A DNA stretch of 64,000 bases from the NCBI RefSeq assembly GCF_003711515.1, contig NW_021167084.1, positions 94,482 to 158,481 of the forward strand. Direction: 5' to 3'. Made by a program: the position numbers and the translations under genes. The stretch is from Sodiomyces alkalinus F11. Lineage: Eukaryota; Ascomycota; Sordariomycetes; Glomerellales; Plectosphaerellaceae. The notes beneath the pieces were generated by a model. That model saw only the letters and a list, made by a program, of their open reading frames with translations. It did no database searches and had not been told where the DNA came from. Positions 12,800 through 23,313 of the stretch are shown one piece after another (position 1 is the first letter of the stretch; each line of letters begins with the position of its first letter).

Positions 12800-14360
12800 A
12801 GTTAAGTTAGTAGTCAGGATCTAGATAAGAGTACTCTTTAATAAGCTTCTCGACTAGATTAGACTAACTACCTTTAATAGCTTAGACCTTTTTAATTAGG
12901 CGTTCGACGGCGGGACGAATAGCGGTATTTGTGTATAGGTTAACGTAGGTAATCTTATCGGCTTTACTAAGGCGGTTAAGCTTAGTATAGTTATTATACT
13001 ATTAAAGGAACGTGGAGAGGAACTTACTACTAAAGCGGGGAGCTCTAGTAGCGAGGGGATTTAGGGGTGCCCTCGATATAATAGTAGCAGGGGGTAGGGC
13101 TTTAACGACCTCGGTAATAATAGTCTCTCGGTCACGGCTTATCAGGGCTTATAGTAGTTTAATTAGGTCTTTAGCGGTAGTAGGGGGCTACTAATATTTA
13201 GGGGTAAGCTAGGTAGTAAAGATAGGCTAGGCAGGGGTAGTATTAAGGGTGGTTATCGAAATAGTAGTCGGAGCCGCGGTAGATATAGTAATCGGCCTAG
13301 GAGCGGGCGGAGGTAAGGCTATAGCCCTAATATTATAATTCCCCTAATTAGGTATAGTAGAAGTAGCGGACGTGAGAATAAAGGGAATAGCCGGCGAGGG
13401 AGCCTTATTATCGGAGTCGCTAATAACGATAACGGGGTTAGGCTTATAATACTAAGTCTAAGTATCTATAGTATTTTAGGTATAAGTGCGAGGGGGTAGG
13501 CGAATCATAATAATAGGGTTACGGCGTTTAGGAAAAGGTTCTTCGAACTAATCGTCTAGTAAGAAAATCCTATAGATATTCTAAATACTAGCTAGGTAAG
13601 TATATATATTATCTCGTCTTAATAAAAGTAATAAAGTCTTTAACGAGAGGGTAATAGCGGTCCTAGATTTCGCTCTATAATATTTATCATCGGGGTCTAG
13701 CTTTTCTAACTCACCTTAAAGGAAAAGGCCCCCTATAATCAGGAGATTACCTATTACTAAGGGGCTATACTCACGGATATTAATATTAGTAATGTTACGC
13801 GCTAAGTCTTACGAAGAAGTATTATAACTTACTCACGGGGTCTATAAAAGTCTTTACTAGACTATCGGGTCCTTTTATAAGATATCGTTATTTCGCTCCC
13901 ACGCTTAGTATTAGCTTTTTATTAGGTTTACTAGGGGTTAATTACCCTAATCCGGGTAAGCTACTCTTAGCGGTCTTATCTTTACTTCGCTATTATACGA
14001 GAGTCTATCTTAATTAGTAGTAGGGGTTATAAGCCCCCTATTAAGTCTATTCTGTATCCGGAATCTAACTCTATCGCGATCTAATCGGTTTCTTCCGCTC
14101 CTATAATTACTACCTCCGCGGCGGCGGGTCTTATAATTAAAAATACCTAAGGTGCTTCCTATCTTACCTATATAGTCGTTTCTTTTTCTAAAACTATTAG
14201 GGTAAATCTCCCCTCGGTCTTAAAGCGTTAAATTCTTTCTTAGTCGTTATCTTTATATCTTTTAAGGGTCGTTAACTGATAGTCTATTTAGGAGGACCGG
14301 AACCTCCCTTAAGCGCCTCTATTACTCTAATTAGGGTTAGAATACTTTAGGGACACTGAA
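12800..14360 (-). pseudogene. Degenerate coding remnant of unknown identity on the minus strand
   Basis: The minus strand can be read through RIP-type stops into protein-like stretches. One near 13,920-13,700 contains YLIKGPDSLVKTFIDPVSKL; another near 13,720-13,500 contains GELEKLDPDDKYYRAKSR and FPKRRNPIIMIRLPPRTYT, in a different frame. Neither matches a motif I can name. It could be the gag of another retroelement inverted relative to the gypsy elements, or a captured host gene. A short plus-strand open frame at 13,012-13,194 is probably a shadow. Confidence 0.35.
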
Positions 14361-14384
14361 TAAATCCGCCTCCGAGCACTATAT

Positions 14385-14739
14385 TATAACTGGATAAAGA
14401 TATAGTAGCACTAGATCGTTAAGATAAAGATTAGATAAAGAGGTTAATCCGGTAAAACCACGATATATAACTAAAATATAACTAACACCGCTATAACCTT
14501 TACCGAAGAAGTAGATTGGTAGTCACTACTCTAATCAGGGCAACGTAAGTTAAACTAGAAAGATTCCTCGAATGTAGAATAAGCAATTATAAAAGAGGAT
14601 GATAATTAAATGATAGTACCTTAATAGGGACGTCCTGCGCCTATCCTTAATATATATATAGGAGGTGGATCCCGCAGCATTAAAAAGGGGTTATATAACC
14701 GCCTGCCAAACCACTCTAAAGCGCATCTGCGCGGTTACA
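14385..14739 (+). repeat. Solo 355-bp LTR with 6-bp target duplication (copy 2)
   Basis: It is the same length as, and clearly homologous to, 1825-2179. It starts TATAAC and ends GTTACA. The six bases on each side are identical (CTATAT at 14,379-14,384 and 14,740-14,745), as expected for one integration event whose internal part was lost by LTR-LTR recombination. It carries fewer RIP-type changes than copy 1 in its last part (GCATCTGC versus GTATCTAC). Confidence 0.8.
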
Positions 14740-14745
14740 CTATAT

Positions 14746-16291
14746 CAAAAACTACGGTTAACCTAAGATCTTCTTATTCGGTAATAAACGGATCTAGTAG
14801 TCGAATAAGATAGCCTTTATAAATAGGTACGTTTTATTTAGTTATTTGTCTTATTAAGGTGGATTCGGGGTATTTTAAGTGGCGGGGCCTAAAGGGGTTA
14901 TAAAGCTAAAGTGGTCTTTATATAGGAATATCCTCTAGCTAATATTAGCTATTAATATCTTTACCGTAATATCTTTATTTATCTTTAGATCTTCGCGCAC
15001 CTATTGAAGTGGGTTACCTTAATTAAAGGAAAAGAGTTATATAATAGCGTATCTACGCGCTATATATTAATAGATAATAGATGTTAACCTCCTTAGCGAC
15101 TCCTTTATATCACGAGTCTTCTATATCACTTTTTATAGTATTAAGTTAGCGTCAGATATTAATAACTTATTTAATCTTAGAGAGTATAGAGCTAATCTAC
15201 TAGTAGTATATAAGCTAACCCTATCTATACCTTAGGGATCTCCGACGTTTTATCTTGAGCAGAGGCTATTATATATAGTAGTATAACGGCTCGGATAGAT
15301 AGTTATAGTTATAGCACCTAGGCCGGCTTAATGAGATCTTTATTCACGAAGAAAGTAATAAACCACGTATCTTTGCTATTCTTATAATAGTTACAGTTAT
15401 AGATATAGTTAACGATATCCTTAAGCTGCTAATTATCTTCTTCAGCGAACCTATTATTATCGGTATTAACGCTATTTTATCCATAAAGCTAGACCTTATC
15501 GATATTAACGATAACACCATTATTTAGGTAAAATAGCAGGTAGAATAGCTATAATATCAGTAAGGTATTATAGGTTATAAACCGCTACCGTTTTAAGGTT
15601 CACGATATCCCTAACACGGCTTTACCTATTACTGGGCGTTGGGTTCTGAAGTCCGAATCAGTTTATATCCGGAGTAGTATATCTTCGCGATAGCTAAGGA
15701 TCATAAGTATCGGAATAGCTAGAGTAGTATAATCTTTGTAATAGTTAAGGATTAAGAGTTTCGGGATAGTATGTCTTCACATAATAGTTAAGATCAGGAT
15801 ATTAGGCGTTATAGATTAAGAGTTTCGAGGCAGTATATCTTCGTGATAGTTAATATCAGGGTATTAGGCATTATAAACTACTCGGGCGATATTAAAGATT
15901 AGTACCGGCGTAATAGCCTTAGAACGGCGTTAATATTAGCGTTAGATATAGGTGGTAGTGGAGGGCTTAGTATAGACATAGATATACAGTATAATTAGAT
16001 CGTATTTATATATATTTATATAAAGTTTAGACTAGTAATATATCTTAACTATGCTTACTTCTTATTAGCTATACTACCTCTGGGCTAGAGTTAGGATAGT
16101 GTTATTTCTAAGGATAGTATTAGATCCAAGGATAGTTATATATTTTATCGAAAGAAACCGAGCAATAATAAGCTACGTTCCAAGGATAACTAATACCCAG
16201 TGACTCCCGGTAAGGTAGTAAAATATAGTTCCCGGCTTATAAATTTTATAGAGGTCCCGTTTTAGCCTTATGAAGTTAACTGGATAATTGA
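14746..16291. other. RIP-degenerate spacer between solo LTR and copia element
   Basis: No coding motif was recognised. It contains a degenerate 64-bp tandem repeat, listed separately. CpA and TpG become slightly more frequent toward 16,200-16,350. Confidence 0.4.
15751..15880 (+). repeat. Degenerate 64-bp tandem repeat
   Basis: Two adjacent units begin ATTAAGAGTTTCG at 15,751 and 15,815 and stay similar through the ATCTTC..ATAGTTAA and GGGTATTAGGC parts. Weaker related units with ATAGTATATCTTCG-like words are visible upstream from about 15,670. No coding sense. Confidence 0.6.
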
Positions 16292-16554
16292 TATCGTATA
16301 GGCACACGGACCACGACATGGTCTATAGGGGATCCAGAGGGGATCCACGCTATAACTAAGGGCTTCGGATATAATAGGGGCGGATACCGGAAAAGACCGG
16401 ATAGGATCTAAATGACTTAGTACCTATAACAGAGTCTTTACTACCTAAATTAAGAGTATAAGAGACTCTCCTAGATATAACTTAGTATAATACACACACA
16501 CATAATTTCTGCTCTACTAAGTTAATTATTTAAGTGCCTATTTAACGTGCGATA
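16292..16554 (+). repeat. 5' LTR of copia element
   Basis: Direct repeat of 22,065-22,350. It starts TATCG and ends GCGATA, where the other copy ends GCGACA, so the original ends were TGTCG..CGACA. It lacks a 23-bp segment present in the 3' copy and carries more TpG-to-TpA and CpA-to-TpA changes near its right end. Directly after it (16,555 on) is GTTATAAGCCCGG, which before RIP would be GTTATGAGCCC. That is complementary to the anticodon arm of initiator tRNA-Met, the half-tRNA primer type known from copia elements. Confidence 0.85.
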
Positions 16555-19500
16555 GTTATAAGCCCGGTTTATAACGCCTAAACGATAGATATTAATAAGG
16601 CTACCCCTATTCCACTACTAAAAGTAATCACGTTTATATAAGCACTCTTAAATAACTATTATCGACTTAATTAGAGTAATCAAGAGATTAATTAACCTAC
16701 CTATTAATTAACTAACCGATAAACGATAAACTAGAAAAGATATCTTCTAACGCCAAATAGAAAGCGGCCGCTATTACCCTCGTTAACTAAAGGGATTAGG
16801 TAGTATAAGAGCGCGCCGTATACGGTAAATCTACCTCCTACTAGAATAACTACCTTAATCTAAAGCTAAGCGATAAGGAGGCTAATGCCTATCTCCTTCT
16901 TATACCTACGCCGCCTAATATTCATAAATATATGGCCCTCGCCGTGGACCCTAACACGGCGGAGGAGGGTATAGCTATTCCGTCTTCTACTATCACGCTA
17001 AAGGGCGATAAGGCCACGGATACCACGGATACCGCCGTTACCACGGCGGCTATAGCCGCTAGTAAAAAAAAGACGGCCGCCCGCCAGAAGGCTATGACCG
17101 TAATAAAAGAACCACCGACTAGGACGCCCACATCTATTAACGACCTCTTTAAAAAGGGGTATACGCGATACCTATAAGATCGTCGTGTATACCGCGAGGA
17201 AAAGGCAGACCATAACGTATAATAGAAGGAATTTAACGAGGTACGCTCCTATATCGAAGGGAGCGTTTATATTATATTATATAGCCTCCTTACCTAGCTT
17301 TAAAATAATACCGTAAATAACCCACGGGCTTAGATTACTCTTTTATACGCGTACGTAGGACTAACCCCTATAGACCTCTATAAAAAAGCCTTAGTCCTAT
17401 ATCGATAATATACTACGCCTATAAAGGCTATACCTAAGGATATAGATGGCTAGGTTATAAGCTAGAAAATAGCGAGAATATACTATGAATATATAGGCGT
17501 TTTAGAACTATTAAGCGTAGACTATTAGATAGAAGACGCGTTAATAGCCGTTAGACCTATTACCTAGGTATAGAGTAATAACTACCTAGTAAATAACTAC
17601 GATAAGATTACGGAAAACGAGCTAACGATTAACGACTTCGTAAAGGCTTTACGGGCGGTTCTTAGTAATATAAAGAGCCTTTTATCTATCGCTATAAAGC
17701 CTAGAGTTAGGAGAGGCACCTTTAATGCCCTTAGAAACCTCGCCGATACTAAGGATACTGCTAATAACGAAGATAATAAAAAGCGTTCTTATAGTAACAC
17801 GTCCGTAAAGGCTATCCCTCCCGTAAAAAGGAGGCCTTATAAGATATATAAGAACCCTTATACCACTACCGCTTATTAGTACGTAAGGCCGGATATACGC
17901 TCTTATACCTAGCGTGGCCGTGAAGATATTATAAAGGTCGCGGAAAAGAAGATATATATTTATAGTTTTAAAAGCCGCGTGGATACCGCGATATAGAAGA
18001 GGCGGGAAGTAGTAGCTATTACCGCTAATAAGATAAAGGAAGTCTAGGACGATTAACTCTATAATACTATACCTATTACTATAATAGTTTATAAAGACCT
18101 GTCTATTACCGTGACGGGACTAGGAGCCTACCTAACCTAAGGGGTGGCGTGTCGTCGTACGACGACACTATTAAGATTATAATGAGAATAAGGGGTATCC
18201 CTTTCTATTAATTAAGCCAGAGAGCTATTACACTACGCGATCCTAGATTCAGGATCGTTAATCTATATCTTTAATAATCGAGGCCGTTTTACGGCTATTA
18301 GACTACCTACGGATACTTTATCTTTATCCCTTTAGGTGGGTACTTATAAGGCTTCTATCCTCGGATACAGAAATATTAAGCTACATATACAATCCCTATC
18401 GGGCACGAAAAGGCTACTACGCCTTCGTGATATCGTATACTATAAGGAATTCGTTACTAATATTATCTCGGAACGCTAGCTACGCCTATAAGGCACCCGC
18501 GCGATAACCCGTATAGAAGATTATAATAACCGCGGTAACCGTAGAAGACCACGGTGTAATAGTAGTATAAACGCCTCGGCTATTATAGCACTAATACTCT
18601 CGCGAAGATCGTTAACGCTACTTAGGAGGTAAAGATAAAGGGACTATATACAACGGACTATAACGCGTATAGATAATCGTAAGTGCCTACGTAGATCCGG
18701 CGGATACTATCCTTTTACCCATTAAAGCCCGGAGAGGCCCTAGCTATTAATTTATATAATCTAAAAGAGGCGGAGTTATTAGCGGGCGGACTATAGAAGT
18801 CTATTATATTCGTTATAAACGTGTACACAGGTTATATATAGGATTACTATCTATAAAACAGAGACTAAGGCTCTATACTATACGCGTTAAAAGACGTATT
18901 TACCCTGCTTAAGACTTAATTCGACGCTAAGCCACGCGTCCTACGGGCCGATTCTAAGATATTTTAGCACCTAGAAATCGTTACTTTCCTCGCTACTAAG
19001 GGGGTAGAAGGTTAGCCGTCGGCACTATATTTATAGAATCAAAATAGCGTTAGAGAACAGATTAGAGGTATCGTTAAAAGGAGGGCGAGGGCTATAAGGA
19101 TTAGGGCTAATCTGCCTATATCTATCTAGCCTAAGATCTTTAGGACTGCTATATATCTGTATAACAGAACACCACGATATATTAATAACTAGAAGACACT
19201 ATACGAAGGCCTACACAGCCGTTAACCGGACCTTGCGCACCTGTGAGCGTATAGCTATAAAGCCTTTATAAAAACGCGCGATACCTAAGCTAAAAGGCAC
19301 CGCCTATAAAGGCTAGAACCGAAGGTATAGATTGGTTATTATATTGGATACTAATACTCGAATAGCTTCCGTATTTAGCTACTATACCTAACGGATATTA
19401 TTACCATGAGAGACGTGGTCTTTAACGAAGACGAGATATTTAACGGCAGGATTAAAACGCTATAAGCTATAGCTTCCGCCGAGGAAATCGGGGAACGCCT

Positions 19501-19603
19501 ATAATCTATCCGTATCACCTAATCTAATAAGACCGCGAATAGGCTACTATTAAGGGGTATAGCCGTAGACGTATTAGATCTTAAATCGGAAGACTCTAAC
19601 GCT

Positions 19604-19850
19604 ACCGCTATTACTACGGATAAAGGCGAGGCCGTCGCTATTACTATAAAAGAGGCCACTACTATTATTATAGACTATACCGTTATTACTACGGGTACCG
19701 CTCTTACTACGGACACTGCTATTACTATAGGAGAAGACTATACTACCGCTATTACTACGGGTAAAGGCGATAACACCGCTATTACTACGGATAAAGGAGA
19801 CGTTACCGCTATTACTACGGGAGAGGCCACCGCTATTACTACGGACACTT
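19604..19850 (+). repeat. Minisatellite in copia pol between integrase and reverse transcriptase
   Basis: Variable units of about 15-30 bases share ACCGCTATTACTACGG and encode Thr-Ala-Ile-Thr-Thr followed by Asp/Gly and a short acidic stretch (DKGE, GEAT). At least eight units are present. It stays in frame as a hydrophilic linker. The truncated copy at 146-1551 ends where this array begins. Confidence 0.75.
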
Positions 19851-22064
19851 TACGGTTTACTACTATAAGGTTTAAACCGTTTCCTACGCCTTTAATATCC
19901 CCGGAAGATCCCGCGCGCGCGTTCCTTATAGCGTTAGCGGTGGTTAGGGGAATTAAGGTAAAAGAACACGATAACCACTAACGGATAGCTATAGATACCC
20001 CTAAGGGCTGCCCGTCGGCTATTATACGAACTATCGTAAGTCTATACACGACTAAGAAGGTCTAGAACGATAACGCCTAGAAGGCGTTCTTTAACGCTAA
20101 AAGAACTTATAACCCTATATATAGGAGGAAGTAAGCTATTAACGATAGCGACGTCGGTGCTATAGATTCTACTCCCTTTAATGTATCTTAGCCGCTATCT
20201 TATATAACCCGCGAGGATCTCCTGCCTCCACTAAAGTATTACCACGATATACGCCTTTACCCGTTATGGGAGCGGTAGTCATAGGCCGAGGGGGAATACC
20301 TTAAGGAGCACCGATAAATAGGCTACTAGTAGGAGGTAGGTAGTAATTAGGCTACTAAGTAATAAGTCCTCGCCTATAAATAGATATATACTTATAACTT
20401 CAATAAAGAGAGCACCCTTCTTAAGTATAAGGCACGCCTTATAGTATAAGGGGATTAATAAAAACGGTTAGAGACTAAAGATAACTATACCACCACGCTA
20501 GCCTCGCGGTCTTTCCGTATACTAATAGCGATCGCCGCTTAGTTTAATCTAGAAATAAGGTAGTTTAATGCTATTAACGCGTTCGTTAATATAAGCCTTA
20601 AAGAACAGGTATTTATAAAGATACTGTAAGGCTATAAAGTGCTAGGTAAGGTACTACTATTACGGAAAGCCCTCTTCGCCTTAATAGTATCGCTACTACT
20701 ATTGTAAGAGGAATTTAGCGGTACGCTATAAAGGATAGGATTCACGGCCGTGCCTAATAATCCCTATATTATAATCCGCGACGGTTTAATCCTATTCTTC
20801 TATATTAATAATATCGGACTTATTTACTATAAAGATCGTAAGACGGACGTTAACGACCTCGAGGCCGCCCTTAAGCGAAGTTATACGTTATTAGGAGGCG
20901 AAGAAATCCGTTAGTTCCTAGGAATTAAGGTCCTAAGTTATAGCTATTATAATCCTCTTATATAAAGAAGATCGCGGTTAAATACTACGTACATATACTC
21001 TGCCGAAAACCACTAAAGGTCCTATTATTAACGATAGAGCCGCTAATACCCCGCGACGGTATATACGCGTTAATTCCCGAGGTCCGTTAGTACTAGGGTA
21101 TAATCGGTTCTATCCTATATACCGCTATTATAATAAGACCCGATATCGTGTTTACCTATTCGAAGCTTTCCTAATATAACGTTAACCCCTCCTTTAACTA
21201 CCTTAAGAGGGCTTAATAAGTGCTGCTATTCCTATACTATATAAGATACTACTACCTAGAATTTAGCGGGGATAGGCTTTTCCTGATAGTAAGCGACGTG
21301 TCCTTTAAGGATAATCTAGACCGTAAGAGCTTATAAGGATATACGATAAAGCTTTTCGGCGGCACCGTTAACTAGAAGGCGGGTAAGTAACTAATAGTAA
21401 CGATATCGTTAATAGAGTCGGAACTACTCGCTCTTACTAAAGCAGCTAAGGAGATACTATTCGTTAGCCAGATATTGAGAGATTTAGAGCTTCGGTTAGA
21501 CTAATAGTAACTATAGCTATATTACAATAATTAGCAGACTATTAGCCTCGTTAATAAGAAGCCATAACGCCTATAGACAAGGCTACGGTATATCGATATA
21601 TATAACTAGTAGGCGCGCTAGTTAGTATAATAAGGTCTCTTTAAGGTTATATACGTTAATATAAAGGAGATAATCGCGGAAGGTTTAAGGAAGGCACTAC
21701 CGGAGGCAGGGATTAAAAGACTATAGTAATAGCTTAATTTAACGGATTAAAAGAACTATATCGAGTAGTCTAAACGGCTATATAAAGAGATCGAACACGC
21801 TAAAACCGTAGCGACTATAAAGGCCCCGGAGGGCATAGCAGATCCGATAAATATAGATTAAGCAGATCCGGCTAATCAGGATTAAGGAACTAATTAAGAT
21901 AGAATTAAATTAAACGGTTAAACAGGGCGGATTTAGATCCCTTTTATAAGGGCGTTTTCCCTTAACTATTAATTTTATAATAGAAAAGTTAAGAGCGTTT
22001 AGTTTAAACCGAAGCCTCTGATTAGTTAGTTAACCTAGGAAGACCCACCTTAACTAAGGGGGTA

Positions 22065-22350
22065 TATCGTATAGGCACACGGACCACGGCGTGGTCTATA
22101 AAGGAACTAGGGGGAATCCACGCTATAACTAAGGGCTCCGGATATCGGAGGCCTCGGGTATTAGGATATAATAGGGGTGGATACCGGAAAAGACCGGATA
22201 GGATCTAAATAATATAGTACCTATAACAGAGTCTTCACTACCTAAATTGAGGGTATAAAAGACTCTCCTAGATATAACTTTACATAATACACACACACGA
22301 GATTTCTGCTCTACTAAGTTGATTATTCAAGTGCCTTTTGACGTGCGACA
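22065..22350 (+). repeat. 3' LTR of copia element and right border of the RIP block
   Basis: 286 bp, homologous to 16,292-16,554 with a 23-bp insertion after GGATA at about 22,142-22,147. The last ~40 bases keep TTGATT, TTCAAG, TTGACG and GCGACA where the 5' copy has TTAATT, TTTAAG, TTAACG and GCGATA. RIP intensity therefore falls off at this edge. Sequence after 22,360 has normal CpA/TpG content. Confidence 0.85.
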
Positions 22351-22534
22351 AGATATAGTATAGACCAGGTGGTGCCTGCAGGCAGGCAGCCACGCAATAA
22401 CAGGAACCTGGCTGAGAAGTCACCTGCGACAGCTTAGTCAGCGTCCGATTACCATTTTCGTATGTACTCATTTTGCTGCTGTGCCAGTGGGGGGTGGTGG
22501 TGCTCCAAATCCCGCTAAGATGGTCATGTAGGTT

Positions 22535-22542
22535 AAAAAAAA

Positions 22543-22574
<32 letters not shown>
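22535..22574 (+). repeat. Poly-A / GAA microsatellite
   Basis: 17 adenines are followed by about eight GAA units, just upstream of the Rieske gene. Open frames through it (poly-Lys/Arg) are artefacts. Confidence 0.8.
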
Positions 22575-22662
22575 TACGCCATTGATTCGCCTAGATCATC
22601 TGAAGTTTTATTGGAAAACGGTTGTCCGTTCCTACTATACCGGCTTCCCCTCCACCTTACAT

Positions 22663-23313
22663 ATGAATCCCCTCACGGCCCCGTCACGGGCGGAAGCAGA
22701 GTGGTTTGCCGTCGGCCTGGCCTCGTCCTTCCCCGATCTCGGCTCGGACGACGGCAACCTCGCCAAACCACGGATCTGCAAGGGGGAAGCCACTCCGGGA
22801 TGCAAGGTCTTCCATGTCCCTAGAACAGATAGCTCTCGAGGGACCCAGGTGCCCGTTGCAGCCGACTCCTTTGAGACACGCGAGGGAAGGAGGGGAGGCT
22901 TAAAGGAACAGGTCCTCGTGTTCCGATATAAGGGCAAGTTTCATGCGGTCGACCACGTAAGTGAAGCATCGCCCCCGGGCTGGCGGGCTTTTTGGACAAT
23001 CTCGAGCTGATCGCAACCCTCGCAGCAATGTCCTCACTCCTCCTTCCCGCTTTCTCAAGGCATACCTTTTGATATCGAGGATTTTGGCGTCGTTCTCAGT
23101 TCCGGGCTCATGTGTCCGAAGCATGACTGGTCTTTTGACCTGTTCACTGGGACGTCGGACCGTGGGAATTACAAACTGGGGGTGTGGGAGGTCCAGTTGC
23201 GTGAGGTGGGCGGAGAAGGACGGACAATATCCAGAGAGGAGGTTGATGCTGGGGTTGAGACCGCATGCACAGATAAAGAGGTGTGGGTGAGGAGAAAACA
23301 GAGAATAGGCTAG
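22663..23313 (+). CDS. Small Rieske [2Fe-2S] domain protein
   Basis: Two exons, 22,663-22,956 and 23,026-23,313, are separated by a 69-nt phase-0 intron (GTAAGT..GCAG, branch-like CTGAT). The product is 193 aa. After a ~75-residue N-terminal part come a beta-rich stretch (EQVLVFRYKGKFHAVDH) and the two cluster-binding loops, Cys100-Pro-His102 and Cys128-Pro-Lys-His131, in C-x-H..C-x2-H order. Such domains carry an Fe-S cluster bound by two Cys and two His and serve in electron transfer. There is no transmembrane segment or catalytic oxygenase domain, so it resembles a soluble ferredoxin-like Rieske protein of unknown partner. An in-frame upstream ATG at 22,582 follows a microsatellite; I prefer the ATG at 22,663 because protein-like sequence begins there. 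It is the first gene beside the retroelement block yet shows no RIP damage. Confidence 0.75.

Larger units (their letters stand above)
16292..22350 (+). mobile_element. Full-length Ty1/copia retrotransposon, RIP-degenerate
   Basis: It has two LTRs and a primer site after the left one, with a purine tract (AAGGGGG at about 22,055-22,062) just before the right one. Gag lies at about 16,560-18,100 and includes an 81-codon stretch still open at 16,932-17,177. The retroviral-type protease has Asp-Ser-Gly at 18,246-18,254. A GAG-pre-integrase part and integrase follow at about 18,350-19,580 (GTYKASILGYRNIKLHI). A minisatellite linker runs from 19,604 to 19,850. Copia reverse transcriptase follows at about 20,380-21,170 (YKARLIV, DNYTTTLASRSFRILIAIAA, FNAINAFVNISLKEQVF). 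The YVDD box at 20,801-20,812 now reads Y-I-N-N. RNase H lies to about 21,600. Many stops of RIP type make it non-autonomous today. Flanking 5-mers (ATTGA, AGATA) are not an obvious duplication. Confidence 0.9.

Noticed and set aside
1825..14739. One 12.9-kb retroelement bounded by the two 355-bp LTRs
   Set aside because: The right copy has its own 6-bp duplication on both sides, and the interior holds two different gypsy pols and a minus-strand gene; no primer site follows the left copy.
15670..15880. CRISPR-like repeat-spacer pattern
   Set aside because: Adjacent 64-bp units without unique spacers, in a eukaryotic RIPed region.
16922..17177. Separate small genes on both strands (69 and 81 codons)
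   Set aside because: The plus frame is a surviving piece of copia gag; the minus frame is its mirror.
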